From DASVUC01 sp036387255 (lineage in GTDB: Bacteria > Planctomycetota > Phycisphaerae > Tepidisphaerales > Tepidisphaeraceae), in the NCBI GenBank assembly GCA_036387255.1, contig DASVUC010000021.1, forward strand, positions 1 to 14,556: a stretch of 14,556 nucleotides of DNA, written 5' to 3'. This document shows positions 1 to 5,842 of the stretch, piece after piece. Under the pieces are notes generated by a model. The model did no database searches and was not told where the DNA came from. It saw only the letters and a program-made list of their open reading frames with translations. Position 1 is the stretch's first letter. Every line of letters begins with the position of its first letter. A program made the position numbers and the translations under genes.

Positions 1-314
1 TTGATCCACTTGATCTGCTCCAGTGGCACCGTCCCCCCTTGCAGCGCCACCTTCCCCGGCTCCGCCGCGGTCAGCGCCTGCTTGCTCTCCTTGCCGTCTT
101 CCGTGCGAATCGTCACCGGCTCCTTCGTCGACAGGGATTGGATGTTCGACAAGTCCGCGACGACCGTCCCCGCCATCGCGGTCTCGATCGTCACCTTCCC
201 CCCGCTGGCGCTCTTGATGGTGCCGGTGAGCTTATCGCCGTTCTTGAAAATGATCTGATCCGCCCACGCACCCGATGCGCAGAACAACACGCACAGCAAG
301 CAGATTCTTCGCAA
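1..314 (-). CDS. DUF481-type secreted/outer-membrane protein, N-terminal part (runs off left edge)
   Basis: The minus strand is open from a TTG at 314-312 to the left edge, about 104 residues. The start is chosen because GAGGA lies 6 nt upstream of the TTG and an in-frame stop lies about 10 codons further upstream with no ATG between. Residues 1-19 form a short signal peptide: basic LRR, then a hydrophobic Leu/Cys stretch ending GAWA, with likely cleavage before DQIIF. The mature start, with FKNGDKLTGTI, a VTIET strand and a repeated small beta pattern (LSTKEPVTI, GGTVPLEQIKWI), resembles the N-terminal domain that precedes the DUF481 (YdiY-like) beta-barrel in planctomycete proteins. The barrel itself would lie outside the window, so the family call rests on the N-terminal pattern only. 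Function is unknown; an envelope location is inferred. Confidence 0.75.
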   Translation of the reverse strand, partial: MRRICLLCVLFCASGAWADQIIFKNGDKLTGTIKSASGGKVTIETAMAGTVVADLSNIQSLSTKEPVTIRTEDGKESKQALTAAEPGKVALQGGTVPLEQIKWI

Positions 315-609
315 AACTTTTCCTCGTTGATGCCCGACTCCTTATCCTGCACACCCGCCAATGAAGTTCCAGAACAGCGCGCCAACTCCGCAAGATTTGA
401 GATCCACGCTGCGCTTTTTCTGCGCCGCAATCACACCCGCGCGCGGTAAACTTGAAATTGCGCGATCAATCGCCAAAGTGTCACAGTCTTACGCGCAGCG
501 CTGCTGCCCTTTCGAGCGCCTGCGTAAGTGTTGGATGTTGATCTGAAGGGCCACACTTTAAGAACGAAGAGCCCGACAGCGATGTCGGGATTCACCTGGT
601 GAGACACGG
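315..609. other. Divergent intergenic region, no gene seen
   Basis: This 295-bp gap separates the minus-strand DUF481-type gene from the plus-strand phosphoesterase gene, so it must hold both promoters. No hexamer pair with good spacing stood out on either strand. Short open frames here (for example 361-546 on +) have no ribosome site and unconvincing composition. The only clear structure is the palindrome at 572-589. Confidence 0.5.
572..589. repeat. Perfect 7-bp inverted repeat with GCGA loop
   Basis: CCCGACA (572-578) and TGTCGGG (583-589) pair perfectly around a GCGA tetraloop, which fits the GNRA class. It ends 20 bp before the ATG of the phosphoesterase gene. No T-tract follows, so it is not a typical intrinsic terminator for either strand. 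It could be a 5'-UTR stem-loop or one copy of a dispersed REP-like palindrome. Confidence 0.5.
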
Positions 610-1089
610 ATGTTGGGGGTGCTGAGCAATTCCTCCGGACGGGCAGATACCGTATCGGCCGCGATCGACGTTTTCGCGGCCTCCGGTGTCGGACTCGTCG
701 TGCACTGCGGCGACGTCGGCGGACGCCACGTCCTCGATCAGCTTGCGCGCCTCGGCGGCGTCTTCGTCTGGGGCGATCGCGACACCGATCGCATGGGGCT
801 CCTCCGCTACGGCCATTCCATCGGCGTCGATTGCTTCGGCCTCATGGGGAACTTCGACTGGGAAGAAAAAAAAATCTGCGTCATCCACGGCGAAGACAAA
901 AAGGTCGTCCGCCGAATCCTCGACGAGCAGCAGTACGACTACCTGCTCATCGGCCATGAGCTCTCGACCGAAGACAAAACCGTCGGCCGGACGCGCGTGA
1001 TCAACCCAGGTGCAATCTTCGGCGGATCAACCCCCAGCGCCGTCGTGCTCGATCCCACCAATGGCAAACTACGGGTGCTGCCGCTCTAA
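610..1089 (+). CDS. YfcE/MJ0936-type metallophosphoesterase with altered metal-site motifs
   Basis: This 159-residue protein has the length and layout of small calcineurin-like phosphodiesterases (YfcE/MJ0936). The order is GVLSNSSG (3-10), VHCGDV (31-36), GDRD (55-58), VIHGE (91-95), LIGHEL (113-118) and INPGA (131-135). In the family these blocks read GVISDTHG, HCGD, GN(C/H)D, HGH and GHTH. Here Asp to Asn7, His to Ser9, Asn to Asp56 and the last His to Leu118 are changed, while D35, H93 and H116 remain. Fold assignment is strong; phosphodiesterase activity is doubtful, and a binding or regulatory role is possible. Start: ATG at 610 with GGTGAG about 6 nt upstream; no other ATG or GTG start was found in frame just upstream. 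It converges on the gene ending at 1102, leaving 12 bp between the stops. Confidence 0.82.
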   Translation: MLGVLSNSSGRADTVSAAIDVFAASGVGLVVHCGDVGGRHVLDQLARLGGVFVWGDRDTDRMGLLRYGHSIGVDCFGLMGNFDWEEKKICVIHGEDKKVVRRILDEQQYDYLLIGHELSTEDKTVGRTRVINPGAIFGGSTPSAVVLDPTNGKLRVLPL

Positions 1090-1101
1090 TCGGCAGACAG
1101 A

Positions 1102-1644
1102 TCAATGGGGTGATTCGCCCGATGCGGGCGTAACGGATTTCGCAAAACCCTTCGCCTGCGCAACGGCGGCGGCAGTCTGCGCCGGCTCCTGCTTCGCAAA
1201 CGTCACAATCACCCCATCCTTGTACTCCAGCATCAGGTTCCCGCCCTCAAACCAATACCGGCAGGAGCCCCGCTTCAGCAGCTCAGAGCAGATGCGGTCC
1301 TCGTTCAGCTCATAGCTGCCTTCCTTGTCGCGAATCTGCGCCTTCACCGCCCCGTTCGTCCAGATGTTCACATGGCAGGAGCCCACCTCGCGGAGCTTCA
1401 TCTCGATTTTGAGCGGACCGATGGCGGAGGGAACGTCGCCGGAAATCCAGTCGCCGATCAGGCGCCTGCGGAGCAGTTCCTGCCGGCTGGCAGTCGATTG
1501 CGCCGCTTCCTGGAGGGCAGCGCTCTGCTTCTCCCGCAGATGGATCTGGTACTTCGCCCACCCCGCCGCCGACCCAATGCACAAGATCAGCACGGCCCAA
1601 ACCCGGGCGCGGCTGCGGAGAATGGAAAGCACGATCTTGCTCAT
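1102..1644 (-). CDS. Single-anchor membrane protein with small C-terminal domain, unknown function
   Basis: This 180-residue protein was not recognised. Residues about 13-31 form a hydrophobic anchor preceded by basic residues (RSRARVW), as in a signal anchor with the C-terminus outside. A charged, Gln/Ala-rich helix (about 32-58) leads to a domain beginning LIGDWISGD and containing alternating strand-like segments, with three cysteines (GSCHV, RICSE, GSCRYW). The LxGxW-type opening recalls small lipocalin-like beta-barrels, but that is only a resemblance. Start: ATG at 1644 puts the anchor at the N-terminus, though no Shine-Dalgarno is visible. A TTG at 1683 would add 13 residues. It is the last of three same-strand genes, 106 bp after the DUF4203-like protein. 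Confidence 0.65.
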   Translation of the reverse strand: MSKIVLSILRSRARVWAVLILCIGSAAGWAKYQIHLREKQSAALQEAAQSTASRQELLRRRLIGDWISGDVPSAIGPLKIEMKLREVGSCHVNIWTNGAVKAQIRDKEGSYELNEDRICSELLKRGSCRYWFEGGNLMLEYKDGVIVTFAKQEPAQTAAAVAQAKGFAKSVTPASGESPH

Positions 1645-1750
1645 CGCAGGCACAGGTTTAACGTACCGCGAAGCTGGCAACAACTGCTAGGGCAAAATGA
1701 GACAGGCATGCCGCGAAACACACCGCGCGGATTGGGCCCCCCTACCCGTT

Positions 1751-2488
1751 TTACTTCTTCCCGCCACCCGGCGCCGGAGCGCTCGGATAGGCCGATTGTT
1801 GATAGATCAATCCACCCATAGCAGGAATGAAGATGCAAAGCGGCAGGATGAAGGCTTTGCTGGAAAGGTATTTGTTCACATCGGTCGCGATGCCCTGGTA
1901 CTTGTAGATCATCCCAAGGATGCCAAAAACCAGCATCACGGATCCCTGCAGGCTGAAGAACATCATGATGCTGCCGCGGAAGATGATGAACGACAGCATG
2001 CCGAAGAAGATCAATCCAATGAGCGCACCAGCGGCCGCATAATTGGCTTGCAGTCCCATGCTGCGCCAGATGCTCGCGCCCAGCAGCGCGCCGAAGATGC
2101 CGCCCATGCTCGCAACGGCGTATTTCATACCCGGCCACACCAGCGCCGCGCAAACGCACCCCCCCACCATCGCACCCGCAAGCCCGTTCCCAAGCTTCCC
2201 CCCGATCAAACCACCGACATAAATCCCCACGGCAGCTGCATTGAGCGTCACCAGCCCCCGGTAGCAATAAACGCCGAAGGCGAGATAGACAATCCCCGCC
2301 ACCACAAGGATCGCGGCGGTTGCCGGACCCATGTTCTGGCAGAACGTGAGCAAGTCGCCCTGCGCCGGAATGTGGCCCGGAAGCAGCGGCCAATCCATCA
2401 CATTCGCGGCGGCTTGCTGTGCGGACGCGCCGACGTCGGCGACTTTCTCCGCAACGGCGCCGGCAGCTAGGTGGAATTGCACGATCAC
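1751..2488 (-). CDS. Seven-TM DUF4203/TMEM198-like membrane protein (paralog A)
   Basis: This 245-residue protein has an N-terminal stretch of about 55 residues followed by roughly seven hydrophobic segments (about 57-77, 79-97, 101-119, 122-141, 149-171, 173-196, 212-230). They are rich in Gly and small residues (VGIYVGGLIGGKLG, GGIFGALLGASIW), which resembles the DUF4203/TMEM198-like fold. The tail is short, Pro/Gly-rich and basic (ends GGGKK). Start: GTG at 2488 with AAGGA 5 nt upstream, a good site. It follows paralog B on the same strand after 72 bp; both share ILVVAG at the start of their first TM, followed by a basic loop and a glycine-rich second TM. Substrate or partner is unknown. 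Confidence 0.75.
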   Translation of the reverse strand: MIVQFHLAAGAVAEKVADVGASAQQAAANVMDWPLLPGHIPAQGDLLTFCQNMGPATAAILVVAGIVYLAFGVYCYRGLVTLNAAAVGIYVGGLIGGKLGNGLAGAMVGGCVCAALVWPGMKYAVASMGGIFGALLGASIWRSMGLQANYAAAGALIGLIFFGMLSFIIFRGSIMMFFSLQGSVMLVFGILGMIYKYQGIATDVNKYLSSKAFILPLCIFIPAMGGLIYQQSAYPSAPAPGGGKK

Positions 2489-2560
2489 AATGTTCCTTCC
2501 ATCGGATGAGCTTCTCGATTGGCTTGAGTGATTAGACCGGATCCGAGCTGATCGTCCAGA

Positions 2561-3289
2561 TCAAGTCGCGGGGGCGGGACGGGAGCGCGGCGCTCGCGCG
2601 TCGGACCGCTTCTTCATTGGCAGCGCCTGCACGAGCGCGCCCAGGCAAACCGTGCCCATGATCATGAGCGCCTGCATCGATGCCTGAGCCGGCAGAAAGC
2701 CCGGCCAATCCGTGTGCCGAAGCGCCAGGATCCAAAGGAATCCAGCGCAGCAGAACGTGACGCCGGTGAGGCTGAACAGCAGCGCCGCCGCCAGGCGCGG
2801 CGCAAGAATCGTCAGCGAAACCGCCACAATCGCCGCCGCTCCTGCCGCCAGCGGCAGATGCGCCCGCACCGGCTCAGGAAGCCCCGTCCACATCGCGCCG
2901 CAGAAGTCGCGCGCATTTTCGCAGCCAGCGGGCATCACCAGCCGCACCCCTTCATTCTTCAGATTCCACACACCCATGCTTGTCCACAGCGCCAGCGCAA
3001 GCACGAGTCCCACACCTACAAACGCGCGGGTCAGCACGAACCCCAAGGCTCCGCACCCCATTGCCATGGACAGGCTGGTGGTCGCAGTGTTGACATCCCA
3101 ATTGAGCAGGCGCGGCCCGATCATCCCTAGCACGCCACCCAGCGCCACCGCCACCAGCGTGATGAGCATCCGGGTGCAGCGCGCGCCGGCCAGCCAGAGC
3201 GCAAAACCCGCGACCACCAGAATTCCGGCAATCGCCAGCCACGCGGTGCCGCCATCGTGGGGGAGCAGCGCAAGCCATTCCTGAAGCAT
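2561..3289 (-). CDS. Seven-TM DUF4203/TMEM198-like membrane protein (paralog B)
   Basis: This 242-residue protein has a short N-terminus and about seven hydrophobic segments (about 15-35, 41-59, 71-88, 90-108, 145-163, 167-190, 203-222). Between the fourth and fifth lies a soluble loop (about 109-143) with two cysteines, C123 and C130, that could form a disulfide. Paralog A has no matching loop. The first two TMs align with those of paralog A (AGILVVAG, then a basic break, then GGVLGMIG). The tail (MKKRSDARAPRSR) is strongly basic, as expected for a cytoplasmic end. Start: ATG at 3289 with AAAGG 8 nt upstream. It is probably co-transcribed with the two downstream genes. Function unknown. Confidence 0.75.
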   Translation of the reverse strand: MLQEWLALLPHDGGTAWLAIAGILVVAGFALWLAGARCTRMLITLVAVALGGVLGMIGPRLLNWDVNTATTSLSMAMGCGALGFVLTRAFVGVGLVLALALWTSMGVWNLKNEGVRLVMPAGCENARDFCGAMWTGLPEPVRAHLPLAAGAAAIVAVSLTILAPRLAAALLFSLTGVTFCCAGFLWILALRHTDWPGFLPAQASMQALMIMGTVCLGALVQALPMKKRSDARAPRSRPAPAT

Positions 3290-3395
3290 GGGCGCAGGCC
3301 TTTCGTTATTCAGTTATCGGTCGTGGAGGCAGGGGATGATTAAGGAATGGCGTGGAGATGCTCTGAAGTGGGTCAAGATCCGCTTTTCGCCGTTT

Positions 3396-3413
3396 CTTCC
3401 GGTACTCCGGGAG
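3396..3413. terminator. Hairpin after the winged-helix gene, possible weak terminator
   Basis: CTTCCGG (3396-3402) and CCGGGAG (3407-3413) form a 7-bp stem (one G-T pair) around TACT. It lies about 32 bp beyond the stop of the gene ending at 3446 and before the paralog B start at 3289. No U-tract follows on the minus-strand transcript, so a terminator role is uncertain. Nothing else was seen in the 156-bp gap 3290-3445. Confidence 0.3.
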
Positions 3414-3445
3414 AATCGATGAGGGTTCTTTAAAACTCGCGACAA

Positions 3446-3832
3446 TCACTTCTTGAGTTGATACACACCCCGGGAAGCTTGCGTGAACTGCTTTTCCTTG
3501 ATGAGCGTCTGGTTGACGATCCCCCGGAAGTTGGCGCTGTTCGAGCGGTAGCCGCGGGCTTGCACGCCGGCCAGGATATCCCCAACCTTCATCGGCTTAC
3601 CCGCTTCGCGCATCACGCTCTCAATCGCTTCGACAAGGCTGATGTCATTGCGGGCGCGGCTGCCCCGCCCACCCGTGTTGCCGCCCAACTCGCGGATCTC
3701 CGCGTCCAGCATCTCCATCCGCTTCTCAAGCTTCCCCCGCTCTTTGAGCAGCTTGTTGAGTTGATTCCGCCGGCTGTTAAGAAGTTGCTCAAGCTGCTCG
3801 ATCGATAGACCGTTGGTCGTCCCGCGTGACAT
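3446..3832 (-). CDS. Coiled-coil plus HARE-HTH-like winged-helix DNA-binding protein
   Basis: This 128-residue protein starts with a heptad-patterned helix (about 8-49, LSIEQLEQLL through LDAEIREL), then a Gly/Arg linker (GGRGSRARN, 54-62). It ends in a compact domain at about 64-126 (SLVEAIESVM, GKPMKVGDI, YRSNSANFRGIVNQTL, FTQASRGVYQLK). That C-terminal pattern matches small winged-helix/HARE-HTH-like domains common in planctomycetes. Dimerisation by the coiled coil and DNA binding by the wing are inferred. Start: ATG at 3832 with AAGGA 7 nt upstream; the ATG at 3838 is too close to that site, and upstream residues look non-coding. It is divergent from the lipoprotein gene and sits upstream of the membrane cluster, so it could regulate either. 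Confidence 0.75.
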   Translation of the reverse strand: MSRGTTNGLSIEQLEQLLNSRRNQLNKLLKERGKLEKRMEMLDAEIRELGGNTGGRGSRARNDISLVEAIESVMREAGKPMKVGDILAGVQARGYRSNSANFRGIVNQTLIKEKQFTQASRGVYQLKK

Positions 3833-3881
3833 AGCCATTTCCTTTATAAAAAACGATTGCTCTAACGAAGGCAAGAACGCC

Positions 3882-3911
3882 ACTATAACGGTAGGTATCG
3901 AGGCGCATCAA
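3882..3911 (-). promoter_or_regulatory. Sigma70-like promoter for the winged-helix gene
   Basis: Reading the minus strand, TTGATG (3911-3906) is followed after 18 bp by TATAGT (3887-3882). These match the consensus at 4 of 6 and 5 of 6 positions. Transcription would start near 3875, giving a leader of about 43 nt that contains the AAGGA site before the ATG at 3832. Confidence 0.55.
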
Positions 3912-4024
3912 TCGCCGTTGCTTCGGGAATGTTACTGATTTTGCGCTCATCATTCCGTGCTTGCATTCATCCGACATGGCAAACAGAATGTCCGCGCTGC
4001 ATCAAAGACGTTCAACGTGGCCTC

Positions 4025-4032
4025 GGAAGGAG
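4025..4032 (+). promoter_or_regulatory. Strong Shine-Dalgarno that fixes the lipoprotein start
   Basis: GGAAGGAG lies 4 nt before the ATG at 4037. It selects this start over the longer open frame beginning at 3929, whose extra 36 residues have no signal-peptide character. Confidence 0.8.
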
Positions 4033-4036
4033 CGTT

Positions 4037-4732
4037 ATGCGAAACAGGATGATTTTGGGAATGTTGGCCGCCTTGATCTTGATCGGCGCCTGCGATGATC
4101 GCACCTCGGTTCCGCAGAACGTGCAGGATGCCGCCACAAAAGCGCAAGCCGATGCCGCAAAGGGCCCCCAGCGCCCCACCACCCAGGAACTGCTGACCGG
4201 ACCAAAGAAGCGGCTGGCGCTGACGCCTTTGCCGTTCTCCGCGCAGGTACCCGGATCGTGGAGAGTCGAAACGCTTGCCAGTGGCAGCCTCACGGTCCTG
4301 ACCGGTCCCACACCTTCAGGAGAAGCGCAGGTCCAGCTCTCCAGCCGATCGCTCACCAGCAAGGATGAACTCGGCGTAATCCAGCGCGCGGCCAAGAAAG
4401 AGTTGGCCACCACGCAGGCGGGAACCAAGCACGTTCTCAAGGCCGACTTCCGTAAACTGGGCGACGCGGAACTCTTCGAACGCCAGGCCGTCGGGCAGCC
4501 CGGGCCGCTCGTCGTGACGGATCTCAACAATCAGGAACACACGGTGACGGCGACGCCCTACACCTGGACGATCACCCTGTTCGTGCCGAAGGGCGATTCC
4601 TACGCAAAGTTCGAACTGAACTTCCTCGGCCTGACCGCCGAGCAATACAAGCAGGACAAGGCACTCCTCGATCAAATCGTCAATTCCCTCGCCCACGACC
4701 CCACCGCCGCCCCAGCCACCCAACCAATCTAA
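4037..4732 (+). CDS. Predicted lipoprotein with a possible PsbP/DUF1795-like domain
   Basis: This 231-residue protein begins with a signal peptide ending LIGAC, a good lipobox with the lipidated cysteine at position 19, followed by two aspartates. Residues about 20-60 form a polar, Gln/Ala/Pro-rich linker. From about 65 on, the pattern PFSAQVPGSWRVE, then VQLSS, a central helix (IQRAAKKEL), YTWTITLF, FELNFLG and a final DQIVNSL resembles PsbP/Mog1/DUF1795-type alpha-beta domains; this is a fold-level guess only. Envelope attachment is likely. The 204-bp gap upstream is shared with the divergent winged-helix gene. A weak plus-strand promoter (TTGCAT at 3961, 17 bp, CAGAAT at 3984) is possible. 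The heptamer array starts 8 bp after its stop. Confidence 0.8.
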   Translation: MRNRMILGMLAALILIGACDDRTSVPQNVQDAATKAQADAAKGPQRPTTQELLTGPKKRLALTPLPFSAQVPGSWRVETLASGSLTVLTGPTPSGEAQVQLSSRSLTSKDELGVIQRAAKKELATTQAGTKHVLKADFRKLGDAELFERQAVGQPGPLVVTDLNNQEHTVTATPYTWTITLFVPKGDSYAKFELNFLGLTAEQYKQDKALLDQIVNSLAHDPTAAPATQPI

Positions 4733-4740
4733 ACCCGCGT

Positions 4741-4885
4741 CTGAGATCTAAAATCTGAGATCTAAAATCTGAGATCTGAAATCTGAGATTTGATCTGACA
4801 TTTGAAATCTGACATTTGAAATCTGACATTTGAAATCTGAGATCTGAAATTTGAGCTTTGAAATCTGAAATCTCTAATCTCAAAT
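4741..4885. repeat. Heptamer tandem repeat array (20 x 7 bp plus one 5-bp unit)
   Basis: The whole interval divides into 7-bp units of consensus YTGARAT: CTGAGAT, CTAAAAT, CTGAAAT, CTGACAT, TTGAAAT and close variants, with one 5-bp unit (TTGAT, 4790-4794). Higher-order 14-bp pairs are visible: CTGAGAT+CTAAAAT twice, then CTGACAT+TTGAAAT three times. Because 7 is not a multiple of 3, translation in one frame cycles through all phases and gives a 7-residue repeat; the minus strand yields ISDxxxQ-type heptads. It fills nearly all the gap between the lipoprotein stop and the gluQ start. Confidence 0.95.
4851..4878 (+). promoter_or_regulatory. Possible gluQ promoter made from repeat units
   Basis: TTGAGC (4851-4856), a 16-bp spacer and TCTAAT (4873-4878) match the sigma70 consensus at 4 and 5 of 6 positions. 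Both hexamers lie in degenerate units at the end of the heptamer array. Transcription would start near 4885, about 10 nt before the GTG. Chance matches are likely in AT-rich repeats. Confidence 0.25.
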
Positions 4886-4894
4886 CCCACCTCC

Positions 4895-5818
4895 GTGACC
4901 ACTCGCCTTGCCCCCAGTCCGACCGGCGCGCTGCACCTGGGCAACGCCCGCACCTTCCTCATCAACTGGCTCCTGGCGCGTCAGAACGGCTGGAACGTTC
5001 TGCTCCGCATCGAAGACCTCGACGGCCCGCGCATCAAGCGCGGCGCCGATCTACAACTGATCGATGATCTGCGCTGGCTCGGGATCAGCTGGGACCAGGG
5101 CCCCATCTATCAATCGTCGCGAATGGCGACATATCAGCAGGCGACGGAAAAGCTGCTCGCATCTCAACTCGCCTACCCCTGCATCTGCTCCCGCAAAGAA
5201 GTCGACCAATCCGCCAGCGCCCCCCATGCCGAAGACGGGGCTGCCGTCTATTCCGGCACGTGCCGCGGAAGATTCGCGACGCTGGATGAGGCAGTGCAGG
5301 CGGGCCGGCGCAACGCCGCCATTCGGTTTCACGTTCCAGACGCGCGCCTAACCTTCGTCGACCGCTTCTCAGGCGAACACGCCTACGCGCCCGCGAAGGA
5401 CCTCGGCGATTTTGTCATCGCCAAGGCCGATAAAACGCCCGCCTATCAACTGGCCGTAGTCGTCGACGACGCCGACATGGGCGTCACCCACGTCGTCCGC
5501 GGCGACGATCTGCTCGATTCCACCCCACGACAGCTCCTGCTCTACCACGCGCTGGGACTACAGCAGAGAATTCCAAACTACTGGCATCTTCCCCTGGTCA
5601 TCGGCCCAGACGGCCGCCGGCTCGCCAAACGACACGGCGACTCCCGACTGGCAACCTATCGAGCAAAGGGCGTCACCGCAAAACAGGTCCTGAACCTGCT
5701 CGCCAAGTGGTGCGGCATCCCATCCGCCACCCCGAGATCCGCTGGCGATCTGCTGGATCAGTTCGACATCACCAAGGTCCCGCACGAGCCCATTGTGTTC
5801 GATCCTGCGCAGTTGTAA
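4895..5818 (+). CDS. gluQ: Glutamyl-Q tRNA(Asp) synthetase (GluQ-RS, YadB family)
   Basis: This 307-residue protein is the catalytic core of a class I glutamyl-tRNA synthetase without the anticodon-binding domain, the hallmark of GluQ-RS. Visible motifs are RLAPSPTGALHLGN (4-17, HIGH region), RIEDLDGPR (38-46), the zinc site C96-x-C98 ... Y119-x3-C123, YQLAVVVDDADMGVTHVVRGDD (184-205), and KRHGD (245-249, KMSKS equivalent). The family activates glutamate without tRNA and attaches it to queuosine at position 34 of tRNA-Asp in the cytoplasm. Start: GTG at 4895. It fits the family N-terminus, since the RLAPSPTG motif follows at once, and the frame is closed upstream at 4859-4861. There is no Shine-Dalgarno because the repeat array ends only 9 bp before the start. 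lpxK follows after 24 bp. Confidence 0.92.
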   Translation: MTTRLAPSPTGALHLGNARTFLINWLLARQNGWNVLLRIEDLDGPRIKRGADLQLIDDLRWLGISWDQGPIYQSSRMATYQQATEKLLASQLAYPCICSRKEVDQSASAPHAEDGAAVYSGTCRGRFATLDEAVQAGRRNAAIRFHVPDARLTFVDRFSGEHAYAPAKDLGDFVIAKADKTPAYQLAVVVDDADMGVTHVVRGDDLLDSTPRQLLLYHALGLQQRIPNYWHLPLVIGPDGRRLAKRHGDSRLATYRAKGVTAKQVLNLLAKWCGIPSATPRSAGDLLDQFDITKVPHEPIVFDPAQL

Positions 5819-5830
5819 CCGCGCTTCCAT

Positions 5831-5836
5831 TACAAT
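5831..5836 (+). promoter_or_regulatory. -10-like TACAAT directly before lpxK
   Basis: TACAAT matches TATAAT at 5 of 6 positions and ends 6 bp before the GTG at 5843, which is the expected distance to a transcription start. No -35 hexamer at proper spacing and no Shine-Dalgarno are visible. A leaderless transcript starting at the GTG is a reasonable inference. Confidence 0.4.
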
Positions 5837-5842
5837 CCGTGC

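Noticed and set aside
361..546. A 61-residue plus-strand frame in the divergent gap
   Set aside because: No ribosome site, mixed composition, and it occupies the promoter region of two divergent genes.
1641..2470. Long shadow frames on both strands over the paralog A membrane gene
   Set aside because: Only the minus frame 1751-2488 gives alternating TM segments and has a good ribosome site.
3446..3883. Longer N-terminus for the winged-helix protein from 3883
   Set aside because: The extra residues cover the -10 region of the predicted promoter, and the AAGGA site fits the ATG at 3832.
4741..4885. CRISPR array or iteron-type origin
   Set aside because: Units are contiguous 7-mers with no spacers, and no cas or replication initiator gene is nearby.
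4680..4965. Two minus-strand 67-residue frames with ISDLRFQ repeats, considered as coiled-coil genes
   Set aside because: They are translations of the heptamer array plus flanking non-coding sequence, occur in more than one frame and have no start signals.
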